Source of the DNA: Anaerolineales bacterium
Lineage (GTDB): Bacteria > Chloroflexota > Anaerolineae > Anaerolineales > Villigracilaceae
NCBI GenBank assembly: GCA_013140605.1
Contig: JABFSL010000077.1
Coordinates: forward strand, 1-34,573
Direction of reading: 5' to 3'
Length of the DNA: 34,573 nucleotides
The notes under the pieces are model-generated. The model was not told where the DNA came from, did not search any database, and saw only the letters and a program-made list of their open reading frames with translations. Within the stretch, counting starts at the first letter, position 1. Every line of letters begins with the position of its first letter. The position numbers and the translations under genes are program-made. Below are positions 15,182 to 22,909 of this stretch, piece by piece.

Positions 15182-16201
15182 ATGATTCGGCGTATTTTAT
15201 ATTTAACTCTCCTCGGCATTTTTCTCTCCTCATGCGGATCATTCGCTTCGCCTCCGCCGCCGACAGCTGTTCCGCCCATCATCACAGCGACTCTTGTCCC
15301 AAGCAGCACCCCGCCGCCCGCCACTGAAGAAGTCATTGTTCCGACAAATTCAGCCACGCCAACGCCGACGATCTCACGCGTATTGATCGTGACCTTTGAC
15401 GGACTACGCCCCGATGCCATCGCCGAAGCAAAAATGACAAATGTGATGGCGCTGATGCAAAGCGGAGCGTACACACTTAACGCGCAGACCATTTTGCCGA
15501 GTTCAACCCTGCCATCCCACGCATCCATGCTGACCGGGATGTGTCCTTCAAAACATATTGTGCGCTGGAACGAATACGTCCCTGAAAACGGATATGCACG
15601 CGGCACCGATATTTTTGATCTCGCGCATGGAGCGGGCCTGCAAACGGCGATGGTAGTCGGCAAGGAAAAACTTCGTCAGGTCACTGAGCCAGCCAGCACG
15701 GATTTCTTTGCCTTCATTGATGAAACAGATAAGATTGATGATTTCACCACTGTTACACGGCTTGCAATTGAGCAGGTGAAAGTTGGGTTTAATTTGATGC
15801 TCGTGCATTTCCCTGATGGTGATCTTGCGGGACATGACGAAGGCTGGATGTCGCGCGCGCAATTGAAGGCATATGCCAAAGACGACAGATCCTTTGGCTT
15901 GATCCTACAAGCGTTAAAGGATCGCGGCATGTATGAAGACACGATCATCATTGTCACCGCCGATCATGGCGGACATGACTCGTCGCATGGCACAGACGCC
16001 CCCGAAGACATGACCATTCCGTGGATCATCAGCGGGCCACGTGTTTATCCATCTCAACTGACCACCCCTGTCCACACCATGGACACAGCCGCCACCGCCG
16101 CTTTTGTGCTTGGCCTGCCCCTGCCGCCAGAATGGGATGGTGTGCCCGTATTTGAAGCCTTTGGTTTGCCCACCCCGCCGTGGAGAGATGTTAAGTGCTG
16201 A
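15182..16201 (+). CDS. Alkaline phosphatase/nucleotide pyrophosphatase-family lipoprotein
   Basis: 339 residues from the ATG at 15182, 3 bp after the hutU stop; an in-frame TTG at 15176 would overlap it. The lipoprotein signal ends IFLSSC (Cys18), then a Pro/Thr-rich linker to residue ~65. The catalytic domain starts LIVTFDGLRPDAI (metal Asp), SSTLPSHASMLTG (Thr/Ser nucleophile region), VHFPDGDLAGHDEGW (Asp and His metal ligands) and IIVTADHGGHDSSHG (Asp-His and final His). This is the type I phosphodiesterase/NPP branch of the alkaline phosphatase superfamily. It would hydrolyse a phosphate mono- or diester outside the membrane; the substrate is unknown. Tight spacing suggests co-transcription with hutU, though no metabolic link is evident. 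Confidence 0.85.
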   Translation: MIRRILYLTLLGIFLSSCGSFASPPPPTAVPPIITATLVPSSTPPPATEEVIVPTNSATPTPTISRVLIVTFDGLRPDAIAEAKMTNVMALMQSGAYTLNAQTILPSSTLPSHASMLTGMCPSKHIVRWNEYVPENGYARGTDIFDLAHGAGLQTAMVVGKEKLRQVTEPASTDFFAFIDETDKIDDFTTVTRLAIEQVKVGFNLMLVHFPDGDLAGHDEGWMSRAQLKAYAKDDRSFGLILQALKDRGMYEDTIIIVTADHGGHDSSHGTDAPEDMTIPWIISGPRVYPSQLTTPVHTMDTAATAAFVLGLPLPPEWDGVPVFEAFGLPTPPWRDVKC

Positions 16202-16306
16202 CATTCTCGTACGGTAAAAAAGATGTGCAGTACTTTAATCGCTTTACGCAGTTTGGCAATCGTTGCAGGAAAAACCCCTCTCCAGATGTGTATGCAAAAA
16301 CCAAAA

Positions 16307-16350
16307 AATGTGGCATTCTGTGGGATGGACAATGTGGAATGCCACATTGT
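16307..16350. repeat. Nested inverted repeats upstream of the membrane protein gene
   Basis: AATGTGGCATTC (16307-16318) is the exact reverse complement of GAATGCCACATT (16337-16348). A second perfect pair shares the right arm: ACAATGTGG (16329-16337) / CCACATTGT (16342-16350). The two hairpins are mutually exclusive. The rest of 16202-16419 shows no gene. Confidence 0.55.
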
Positions 16351-16419
16351 TGCTGTAATAAACCCTGGCCATAGCCGCCAATTACAAGTTGTAAATCAAC
16401 AAATCTGGGAGATTAGAAA

Positions 16420-17220
16420 ATGAACGATCGCAAACGTCGAATTTATGGGTTCATGATCGGCCTGCTCTTTGGCCTGCCGTATTCACTTGTTTCTGAATTT
16501 ATCAACACTTGGATGCTGCCCGGCATCCCGCTGTTTGAACTGCCATTGGGGCGGGTAACAACTGTTGTGTTGACCACGCTCCTTATGGGCGTTTTGGGGT
16601 TGATCGTGGCTTGGGATGAGGAATCATTTTGGGGGCTGCTGGGTGGTTCCCTGTTTATTGTAATGCTAAGTTCCCTGCAGGCGTATCTTAATTCAGGCCT
16701 GTCCGAAGGGGTAACTTCGTTTTTCCTTTTCCTGTTTACCTTCATGCCGCGTCTGATCATTTACCTGCCCCTCGCATTTTTGTTCCGCTGGGTGTTGGGG
16801 AATTTTGATCGCTTCACATCAGCATCACGCGGCAGGATGGGAAGTCCCTTATTGGCGTTGACGGCGCTTCTGGTATTGGCCGTCCTTGGCGGCAGATTTT
16901 CGATCCTGGCACCAGAGGCGCATGAGGCATTGCGGGACGGGAATGCTTTGGTATTGGAAGGGATGTCGGCAGTTGAAAATGGATCAGACCTGCCTGAACC
17001 CCTGATCGTTGTGGATGGATTTTCCACTCATGCAAAAGGTCCCTATACCCTTGAGTGGAGCAGTGATGTGGACAGCCTGCCCGTTACCAGACCCCTGCCT
17101 CAGTTTGGCGTGACCGAGTCGCTCATTATTTTCCGCTTTGAAAATGAGTATCAATTCGGATGTGCCTATACTCCTCCCAGCCACATACCCAAATGTATTA
17201 ATATTACCCGCGTAAGGTAA
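16420..17220 (+). CDS. Membrane protein of unknown function
   Basis: 266 residues, not recognised. About five hydrophobic segments fill residues 8-160 (GFMIGLLFGLPYSLV, VTTVVLTTLLMGVLGLIVAW, FWGLLGGSLFIVML, FFLFLFTFMPRLIIYLPLAFL, LLALTALLVLAVLGG), and a ~95-residue soluble C-terminal domain follows. That domain has two cysteines near its end (FGCAYTP and KCINITRV), possibly a disulfide if it faces outside. GGAG lies upstream of the ATG. It is preceded by the nested inverted repeats and followed by a good terminator, so it is a single-gene unit. Nothing in the sequence points to a function. Confidence 0.7.
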   Translation: MNDRKRRIYGFMIGLLFGLPYSLVSEFINTWMLPGIPLFELPLGRVTTVVLTTLLMGVLGLIVAWDEESFWGLLGGSLFIVMLSSLQAYLNSGLSEGVTSFFLFLFTFMPRLIIYLPLAFLFRWVLGNFDRFTSASRGRMGSPLLALTALLVLAVLGGRFSILAPEAHEALRDGNALVLEGMSAVENGSDLPEPLIVVDGFSTHAKGPYTLEWSSDVDSLPVTRPLPQFGVTESLIIFRFENEYQFGCAYTPPSHIPKCINITRVR

Positions 17221-17245
17221 TGGCGGCTTTTTGAATATTTACATG

Positions 17246-17286
17246 ACTCACCCCGAAATTAATTTTCGTGGGTGAGTATATTTTTT
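17246..17286 (+). terminator. Intrinsic terminator after the membrane protein gene
   Basis: ACTCACCC (17246-17253) / GGGTGAGT (17270-17277) with extra pairing inside (CGAAA/TTTCG), then ATATTTTTT. Confidence 0.85.
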
Positions 17287-17310
17287 AAAAACCAAAGCGC
17301 CTAAAAATTT

Positions 17311-17377
17311 GCCACGGATTACGCAGATTTTCACGGATAAGCTCAAAGAATCCGCGTCAATTCGTGAAATCCGTGGC
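17311..17377. repeat. 'CCACGGATT' hairpin repeat, second copy
   Basis: GCCACGGATT at the left end and AATCCGTGGC at the right pair perfectly, with inner GATTTTCACGGAT and ATCCGCG-type complementary strings. Same family as 3829-3891. Confidence 0.65.
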
Positions 17378-17421
17378 TGGCTTAAATTTTGGGTTAATTA
17401 TGTTTTTGATGACCATTCACG

Positions 17422-18285
17422 CTAGTTATCGTTGATGAACGCAATCAGCGCTTCGATCTCTGCGTCGCTCAAGCCCAGTGCCAGCATTTGGGCTGTGGAT
17501 TTTGCCGCCGACGGGTCTTTCAACCAGAGACGCAAATACTCGGGGCTGGCCGTGATATTGGTTAGATCCGGGCCCATGTCAACGCCAAATTCGCGAATGC
17601 GATTGGTCTCAGTGTGTGAATGGCAGACCATACAGCCTTTGGCGATGAACAGATCATGCCCCAATTCGACTTGAGATGGAATGGATGCGACAACCGGTTC
17701 CTTCGCTTCCAACTCCGCTTTGGGCTGGTCTGCCGCCGAGACAAATCCCGCTCCGCTGACGAGTAACCCGGCAACCACAAGAGCCGCGGCCCAGCGTACT
17801 TTTCTTTGCAATGCCAGCAAGCCGCCAACCACACCGATCAAGCCAATTCCAGCGGCGAGTAGGGATAAAAAGTTTGAATTTGAAGTTATCGGTTCGCTTT
17901 TGTTTACAGCCAAAGCCACATCTACTACGGTCAGCGCAGGCATGGGTTGAGGCGCGCCGAACGCCTCAATGTTCCATTGCCATTCTCCGGCCAGCGGCAG
18001 AGTCAATGTGGCCGCATAATGACCAACATCACCTTCTTCAACAGCCAGCACACTAACAGATTTATTTGAACCCGCAAGTTTCGCTGTGATCACAGGTGAC
18101 TGGCCCTCCAATGGCGTGACACCGTGCTGACGAACCATGAATCCGATTTCAAGCGGTTGATTGGCTGCAACCTCGCCGGGAAGTTCATCGAGAGTGATGA
18201 CAGCCCATCCGCCTGCCAAGGCCGTGATCGTAAATGTCATTGCAAGCAGAAGGGTTAATCCAAGGGCGGAAAGTATTCGTTTCAT
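17422..18285 (-). CDS. FixH/YtkA-like domain fused to a membrane-anchored cytochrome c
   Basis: 287 residues from the ATG at 18285, with GGAGG 7 nt upstream. Residues 1-25 are a signal peptide (ending TALAGG). Residues 27-125 form a beta domain like YtkA/FixH proteins (ELPGEVAANQPLEIGFMVRQHGVTPLEG, then GHYAATLTLPLAGEW). Two membrane helices follow at about 139-158 and 164-183. Residues ~205-287 are a mono-haem cytochrome c: CMVCH at 218-222, GPDLTNI after it, and a distal Met at 267 (AQMLALGLSDAEI). With the signal cleaved, both soluble domains would face outside. It probably passes electrons in, or helps assemble, a respiratory terminal oxidase or a similar complex; no oxidase gene is adjacent. 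Domain calls are good; the partner is unknown. Confidence 0.8.
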   Translation of the reverse strand: MKRILSALGLTLLLAMTFTITALAGGWAVITLDELPGEVAANQPLEIGFMVRQHGVTPLEGQSPVITAKLAGSNKSVSVLAVEEGDVGHYAATLTLPLAGEWQWNIEAFGAPQPMPALTVVDVALAVNKSEPITSNSNFLSLLAAGIGLIGVVGGLLALQRKVRWAAALVVAGLLVSGAGFVSAADQPKAELEAKEPVVASIPSQVELGHDLFIAKGCMVCHSHTETNRIREFGVDMGPDLTNITASPEYLRLWLKDPSAAKSTAQMLALGLSDAEIEALIAFINDN

Positions 18286-18405
18286 CTTTACCTCCAAAAG
18301 TTTTGAATGGGTCTATTTAAGATACACCGCCCGAAACATGCTGGTTCCCATTCAATGAGGAGGCTGCTTCGCGATGAAACTGCTCGCAGCGACATGCTCA
18401 CTTCA

Positions 18406-19176
18406 TTATGGAGTTGGCTTCGCTTGCAAAGATTCTGCGATTCGAATTGCTTCAGTCAGGTCAAGGGCTGTTTCAAGGCGGTAGGTGATTTTATTTTCCT
18501 CCCAGATCAATACATTACCGTTGATCAGCCGCGTGAATTGAATATCGGCATTGCGCATGACCAAAGGATAATCACCAACCGTCCATATTGCGCGAAGATC
18601 ATTCACTGATGTTTCCTTAATGATGGTCGGCTGGAATTTATTAATAGTCCAACTGCCTTCCTCGATCAAGTGCAGACTCATTTGAACCTGGCCAGGCTGC
18701 TGCTTGTCGAGCCAGACCATAATGAGCATCCAGCCTCCCGCATCCTGAAGGAACACTCGGTCAGGTTGACCAAGGTCAGATGGATAGGCGGGGAGCGGAA
18801 TAGGGAGCCCGATTTCCTGTTGTGCATCTTCGATGGTTGTTTCTCCGTTGATTCGCTCCAGCAGCGGAATCAGGGAAGATGGAGTTGGCGCGGGTGTTTC
18901 AATGGTTGGCGTTTCTATAACTACAGGTGCGGGAAAAATACGGACGATGCCAATTTGAATGAATTCCAACACTGCCGCGCGGACGGGCGGGACGAACATC
19001 AGGCCTGCCAGCAGGACGAGGAGCATGATCCACGCCCGGGCAAATTGTCTGCCGCCGCGTGGATTTGTTTTTGGAGCGTGTAAACGATCCATGACCGCAT
19101 CTGCAATGGATGGCGTGGATGGATATTTGAATTCTTTTGCAAGAGCCTGCAAACGTGATTCAAAAGGCTCGGTCAT
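18406..19176 (-). CDS. Putative anti-sigma factor with DUF4367-like domain
   Basis: 256 residues. Short cytoplasmic N-terminus (MTEPFESRLQALAKEFKYPSTPSIADAVMDRL), one membrane helix at about 47-65 (WIMLLVLLAGLMFVPPV), a Thr/Pro linker, then an extracytoplasmic domain (LIPLLERINGETTIEDAQQEIGLPIPLPAYPSDLGQPDRVFLQ) matching DUF4367-type proteins. Its start overlaps the stop of the ECF sigma gene by 4 bp (ATGA), the standard sigma/anti-sigma arrangement with translational coupling. No HxxxCxxC zinc motif is visible in the N-terminus, so it would not be a ZAS-type anti-sigma. Its role is inferred from position and topology. Confidence 0.75.
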   Translation of the reverse strand: MTEPFESRLQALAKEFKYPSTPSIADAVMDRLHAPKTNPRGGRQFARAWIMLLVLLAGLMFVPPVRAAVLEFIQIGIVRIFPAPVVIETPTIETPAPTPSSLIPLLERINGETTIEDAQQEIGLPIPLPAYPSDLGQPDRVFLQDAGGWMLIMVWLDKQQPGQVQMSLHLIEEGSWTINKFQPTIIKETSVNDLRAIWTVGDYPLVMRNADIQFTRLINGNVLIWEENKITYRLETALDLTEAIRIAESLQAKPTP

Positions 19177-19742
19177 ATTGGATATCCTTCTTCTTTGGAT
19201 AAGGCTGGAAACTCTTTTTTTATGATGATGCGCAATCGGCTCACGGCTCGATTCAAACGGGATTTGACAGTGCCTTCAGCCACATCCAATGCCTGGGCGG
19301 CCTCAGCAGTTGACAGGTCAAGAAAGAAGCGCAAATAAATAATCTGTTGGTCGTCCGCGTTTAATTGCCGCACAGCTTTCCAGAGTTGATCGGCATCCTG
19401 ATCCTGTGCGGTTCTTTGTTCCACATCTAATGCGGTGGTGGGTTCAGCTCGAAAGGATCGAGTGAGCGCTGCCAGATAACGCGCAACGGAACGATGACGG
19501 TTGCGGGCAAGATTCGCGGCAATACTTAATAACCACGGACGCAAGGGTCGTGTTGTATCGAATTGTTTTAAGTTGTGATAGGCGCGTAAAAAGGTTTCCT
19601 GGGTGATGTCTTCGGCGTCGTCTGCGTCACCCAGAAAGAGATAGGCAAGGCGAAAGACAGGCTCCTGATGAGCCAGCATAAGCGGTTCCCAGGCTGCCGC
19701 TTCGCCTTTTGCTGCACGCTGAATGAGTACGGATTCTTCCAA
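19173..19742 (-). CDS. ECF-type RNA polymerase sigma factor
   Basis: 189 residues. Region 2 shows AYLFLGDADDAEDITQETFLRAYHNL and RPWLLSIAANLARNRHRS; region 4 shows LNADDQQIIYLRFFLDLSTAEAAQALDVAEGTVKSRLNRAVSRLR, a helix-turn-helix for the -35 element. The start is TTG at 19742, with AGAGGA 5 nt upstream; no ATG or GTG is better placed. The Shine-Dalgarno lies in a 5-bp hairpin (19749-19762), so translation may be kept low. The adjacent, overlapping membrane protein is its likely anti-sigma. The stimulus and regulon are unknown. Confidence 0.92.
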   Translation of the reverse strand: MEESVLIQRAAKGEAAAWEPLMLAHQEPVFRLAYLFLGDADDAEDITQETFLRAYHNLKQFDTTRPLRPWLLSIAANLARNRHRSVARYLAALTRSFRAEPTTALDVEQRTAQDQDADQLWKAVRQLNADDQQIIYLRFFLDLSTAEAAQALDVAEGTVKSRLNRAVSRLRIIIKKEFPALSKEEGYPI

Positions 19743-19748
19743 TATGTT

Positions 19749-19762
19749 CCTCTCGCGAGAGG
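19749..19762 (-). promoter_or_regulatory. RBS-sequestering hairpin of the ECF sigma gene
   Basis: Minus strand CCTCT-CGCG-AGAGG: the AGAGG of the Shine-Dalgarno pairs with CCTCT across a 4-nt loop. The duplex is also a 14-bp perfect palindrome, so a DNA-binding dimer is an alternative reading. Confidence 0.45.
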
Positions 19763-19827
19763 CTTTCCATCATGTTTACACCAGTGAATGGAAAAAGGTT
19801 CCTGTATACGCCCCCAATCGGATGGTT

Positions 19828-20982
19828 TTATGAAGTGGGCTGCTCTCCATTCCACTCAATATCAAAGGTGGCCGCCTCAAACGGGCTGATCCTGTTTTTT
19901 AAGGCGCTGGTAAGGTGAGACAAAATACTTCGGCTTTGAAGAAGCGCGGGGAGCGGGTCGCTGAAATTCACGACCACATCGTCACTGCTGAGAAAGGTCT
20001 TTAGCCAGCTTCTGAATTGGCCGTTCTTCAGCGCTGTGGGAAGACCGTGCGTAAGCATGGGCGTTGAAAGCATGTGCGATTGATGACCGATTGGCGTGAT
20101 GCAATTCAGATCGGGATTAAGGAGCGCTTCCACAAATTCAGGGTGGGATGCCAGTAAATGCACTCCGCTTGTGGCGCGTGGATTGCATTCCAGGACGGAG
20201 AGCTGCCCATCCTGCGTTTCAATAAAGTCAAAGCCGATCTGGCCTGTGTATTGATTCTTTTCCACAAATGCCTTGACCCACTTAAATATCGCGGGATGAT
20301 CCACATGTTGAAAGACAATGGCCGCGTTCCGCCTTGCTGTAAATGTGGATGGATATGTGGCGTGCGCGGTGATGTGTCCATTGTGGCAAATGCTGTAGGT
20401 GAAGTATTTCCGGCCTGAGATATATTCCTGTGCCACCCAGGGAGAGGCGGCGTCAAACTTCAGCGTGGATAATGCCAGTTTAAGCGTGGGCCGGACCATG
20501 GTCTGCTCGGCGAAGCGGGAATAGACGGGTTTGAGAACGAGGTCGCGCCATTGGGCATAGGTATGGTACAAGTCATCCCTGTTCTTGATGAGCATTGTCT
20601 CAGGCGCATACAGATCGTTTGCCACGGCGTTAATGACGAAGCTCCACTTGTTATGGAGTTGGTTTAATTTATTAAAGGATTCAACAAAGACCGCGCAGGG
20701 AAGTTCATCACTGCCCATTGCAATATAAAAGGATTCCTCGCAGGTGGGGATGAGCAGACTGATCCTGTTTTCGATGATGATGTTTTTTAGCGCATCGATG
20801 AACGCGGAGGTTTGCTGGCGCGGCGGCGGCACATAAAAGTTTTTCGCAACGGCATTGCTTGGCTGGGATAAATGCCCGCGCAAAGACTCGGCTATAAAGA
20901 CCGTGTGTCCCGCTTTATGAATTGCGCGGGCAAGTTCGAGTGTGGCGGGCGCGCGTCCGCCGCTGAGCAGAATGTTTAGCAT
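19828..20982 (-). CDS. ATP-grasp domain protein of unknown substrate
   Basis: 384 residues. Rossmann-like N-terminus NILLSGGRAPATLELARAIHKAGHTVFIAES, the pre-ATP-grasp domain of CarB/PurK/PylC-like ligases. Next come LVLKPVYSRF (ATP-binding Lys), WVAQEYISGRKYFTYSI (the hinge and the Glu/Asp after it) and GFDFIETQDGQLSVLECNPRATSGVHLL, where the Glu and Asn of the ExNPR motif bind Mg-ATP. It would join a carboxylate to an amine or thiol using ATP. No amide-ligase partner or peptide substrate gene is beside it, so the product cannot be guessed. No clear Shine-Dalgarno precedes the ATG at 20982. Confidence 0.82.
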   Translation of the reverse strand: MLNILLSGGRAPATLELARAIHKAGHTVFIAESLRGHLSQPSNAVAKNFYVPPPRQQTSAFIDALKNIIIENRISLLIPTCEESFYIAMGSDELPCAVFVESFNKLNQLHNKWSFVINAVANDLYAPETMLIKNRDDLYHTYAQWRDLVLKPVYSRFAEQTMVRPTLKLALSTLKFDAASPWVAQEYISGRKYFTYSICHNGHITAHATYPSTFTARRNAAIVFQHVDHPAIFKWVKAFVEKNQYTGQIGFDFIETQDGQLSVLECNPRATSGVHLLASHPEFVEALLNPDLNCITPIGHQSHMLSTPMLTHGLPTALKNGQFRSWLKTFLSSDDVVVNFSDPLPALLQSRSILSHLTSALKNRISPFEAATFDIEWNGEQPTS

Positions 20983-21033
20983 AGCACTAAGGTATTTTCA
21001 CCAAACTGGTTTCAAACTGCTGGGTAAACTTTA

Positions 21034-21303
21034 TCATTCGTCAGGGTGGCGCTGCATGTATTTATCCACGAACCAGCACAATGACTGAACTTTCAAATTG
21101 TTTTCTTTGGCATGGCGCAGGCCGGTTTTTACAAGCAGGCTGCCAAGCCCTCTGCCTTCAAGCGGAGACGGAACGCCCGTATGTGTAAAAATAATACCAT
21201 CATTGTATAAGCGGTAATTTAGTTCAGCCGTATAAGGATCGATATTTATTTCAAAACGGTGCTTGTCCATGTTGTGGATGACAGTGATATGGTCGGTCTG
21301 CAT
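21034..21303 (-). CDS. Small GNAT-family acetyltransferase (YjdJ-like)
   Basis: 89 residues from the ATG at 21303, where AAGGAAA stands 6 nt upstream; the frame runs on to 21399 without a ribosome site. RFEINIDPYTAELNYRLYNDGIIFTHTGVPSPLEG and RGLGSLLVKTGLRHAKENNLKV match the minimal GNAT domain of the YjdJ group, including the acetyl-CoA loop (here EGRGLGS). It ends in CWFVDKYMQRHPDE, the group's usual C-terminus. It would transfer an acetyl group; the acceptor is unknown. It diverges from kamA, but it is far shorter than the beta-lysine acetyltransferase AblB, so a direct link is doubtful. Confidence 0.85.
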   Translation of the reverse strand: MQTDHITVIHNMDKHRFEINIDPYTAELNYRLYNDGIIFTHTGVPSPLEGRGLGSLLVKTGLRHAKENNLKVQSLCWFVDKYMQRHPDE

Positions 21304-21501
21304 GTGATTTTCCTTGTCAGGAGACTTAATAGTCCAATTGTACTCTCGAAAAATAGTGACATTGACCCGCATTCCGTTTGAATTTACAATGTTCAACATG
21401 CTTTTGAAGTTTGCAGGTTTCTTTCGTCCCGATCACGACCCTCCATTTGCGCGAGTATCACGCGCCGTCAATTTTTAATCATATAAATATCCGGAGGAAA
21501 A

Positions 21502-22833
21502 ATGCCCACCCCTTTAGTTTCAAAACGCGCGCCAATTTACGCCGATGTTCCCGATGAAAAGTGGAACGATTGGCGCTGGCAATTAAGTCACCGCCTGAAT
21601 ACCGCGGAGGATATTGAAAAAGTTTTGCATCTCACCGAGAGCGAACGCAAGGCTTTGCAGACCCAGGGCCTGTTCCGTGTGGATGTGACCCCTTACTTTA
21701 TTTCCTTGATCGACCCCGAAGACCCGAATGACCCCGTTCGCAAGCAGATCATCCCCGTTGCGGAGGAAATGAACGCCTTCACCGCCATGATGGAGGATTC
21801 CCTTGCGGAAGACCGCCACTCTCCCGTGCCCGGGCTGGTTCACCGTTATCCTGACAGAGTGCTCATGCTGGTAACGACCCAATGCGCGTCATACTGCCGT
21901 TACTGCACACGCTCCCGTATTGTCGGTGACCCCGGTCAGACCTTCAACCGCCAGGATTTTGAGATGCAGATCGATTATCTCAAGCGCACGCCGCAAGTGC
22001 GTGACGTGCTGCTCTCCGGCGGTGACCCGCTGGTGCTGGCCCCCAAGATTTTGGAAGAACTGCTGACCCGTCTGCGCGAAATTCCGCACATTGAAATTGT
22101 CCGCATTGGTTCGCGTGTGCCAGTCTTCATGCCGATGCGTATCACCCAGGAACTGTGCGACATGCTCGCCAGATTCCATCCGCTATGGCTGAATATCCAC
22201 GTTAACCACCCGAATGAAATTTCACTGGAACTCGCTGAGGCCTGTGACCGTATGAGCCGCGCTGGTATTCCTTTGGGAAATCAATCTGTACTATTAGCCG
22301 GCGTGAATGACTGTGTTCACATGCAGCGCGAACTTGTCCAAAAGCTGACTCGCATCCGCGTGCGCCCGTATTACCTCTATCAATGTGACCTTGTGGAAGG
22401 CTCAGGCCATTTCCGCACGCCCGTTGCGAAAGGCATCGAGATCATGGAAGGCCTGCGCGGACATACTTCCGGGTACGCCGTCCCACAATTCATCGTGGAT
22501 GCGCCCGGCGGAGGTGGTAAGATTCCTGTCATGCCCAACTACCTATTGAGCATGTCTGACCACAAGGTGATCGTCCGCAACTATGAAGGCTATGTGACCA
22601 CGTACGAAGAGCCGACCGAGTACAAGTCACACGACCCGAAGACTTGTAAATTCTGTCAGAGCAAGCGCCCTGAACCAGGTCAGACCGGACTGACCGGCCT
22701 GCTCGACGGCGATCAGATGTTTATCAAGCCTGAACATTTTGATGAACTGCATAATCGCGATGGGATTCAGCATCGTTTGAAGGATGAAAACAAGTGGAAG
22801 CCGCTGGGGATCGGCTCCGGTGAGACAGACTAA
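21502..22833 (+). CDS. kamA: KamA family radical SAM protein, lysine 2,3-aminomutase-like
   Basis: 443 residues. The radical SAM cluster motif CASYCRYC gives Cys128, Cys132 and Cys135. VLLSGGDPLVL, the PLP-lysine stretch DAPGGGGKIPVMPNY, and a C-terminal Cys pair (TCKFC) also fit KamA. The two Asp residues that bind the substrate side-chain amine in the Clostridium enzyme (in CDL and VDAPGG) are both present, favouring lysine over glutamate. It would isomerise L-lysine to L-beta-lysine, for lysine fermentation or for the osmolyte N-acetyl-beta-lysine. None of the downstream fermentation genes and no AblB acetyltransferase is in the window. GGAGGAAA lies upstream of the ATG. Confidence 0.9.
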   Translation: MPTPLVSKRAPIYADVPDEKWNDWRWQLSHRLNTAEDIEKVLHLTESERKALQTQGLFRVDVTPYFISLIDPEDPNDPVRKQIIPVAEEMNAFTAMMEDSLAEDRHSPVPGLVHRYPDRVLMLVTTQCASYCRYCTRSRIVGDPGQTFNRQDFEMQIDYLKRTPQVRDVLLSGGDPLVLAPKILEELLTRLREIPHIEIVRIGSRVPVFMPMRITQELCDMLARFHPLWLNIHVNHPNEISLELAEACDRMSRAGIPLGNQSVLLAGVNDCVHMQRELVQKLTRIRVRPYYLYQCDLVEGSGHFRTPVAKGIEIMEGLRGHTSGYAVPQFIVDAPGGGGKIPVMPNYLLSMSDHKVIVRNYEGYVTTYEEPTEYKSHDPKTCKFCQSKRPEPGQTGLTGLLDGDQMFIKPEHFDELHNRDGIQHRLKDENKWKPLGIGSGETD

Positions 22834-22840
22834 TAACAAG

Positions 22841-22884
22841 GAGACTCTAAAGGCTCTCCATTTTCAGAGAACCTTTAGAGTCTC
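22841..22884 (+). terminator. Strong hairpin between kamA and the next lipoprotein gene
   Basis: GAGACTCTAAAGG (22841-22853) / CCTTTAGAGTCTC (22872-22884) is perfect over 13 bp, and the stem continues inside with TCTC/GAGA. No T-run follows, so it may stabilise or partly stop the kamA message rather than fully terminate it. Confidence 0.5.
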
Positions 22885-22909
22885 GATCCAAGTTTTCGAA
22901 GGAGATACC

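Noticed and set aside
21034-21303. GNAT protein as the beta-lysine acetyltransferase AblB
   Set aside because: At 89 residues it is a minimal YjdJ-type protein, much shorter than AblB, and it is divergent from kamA.
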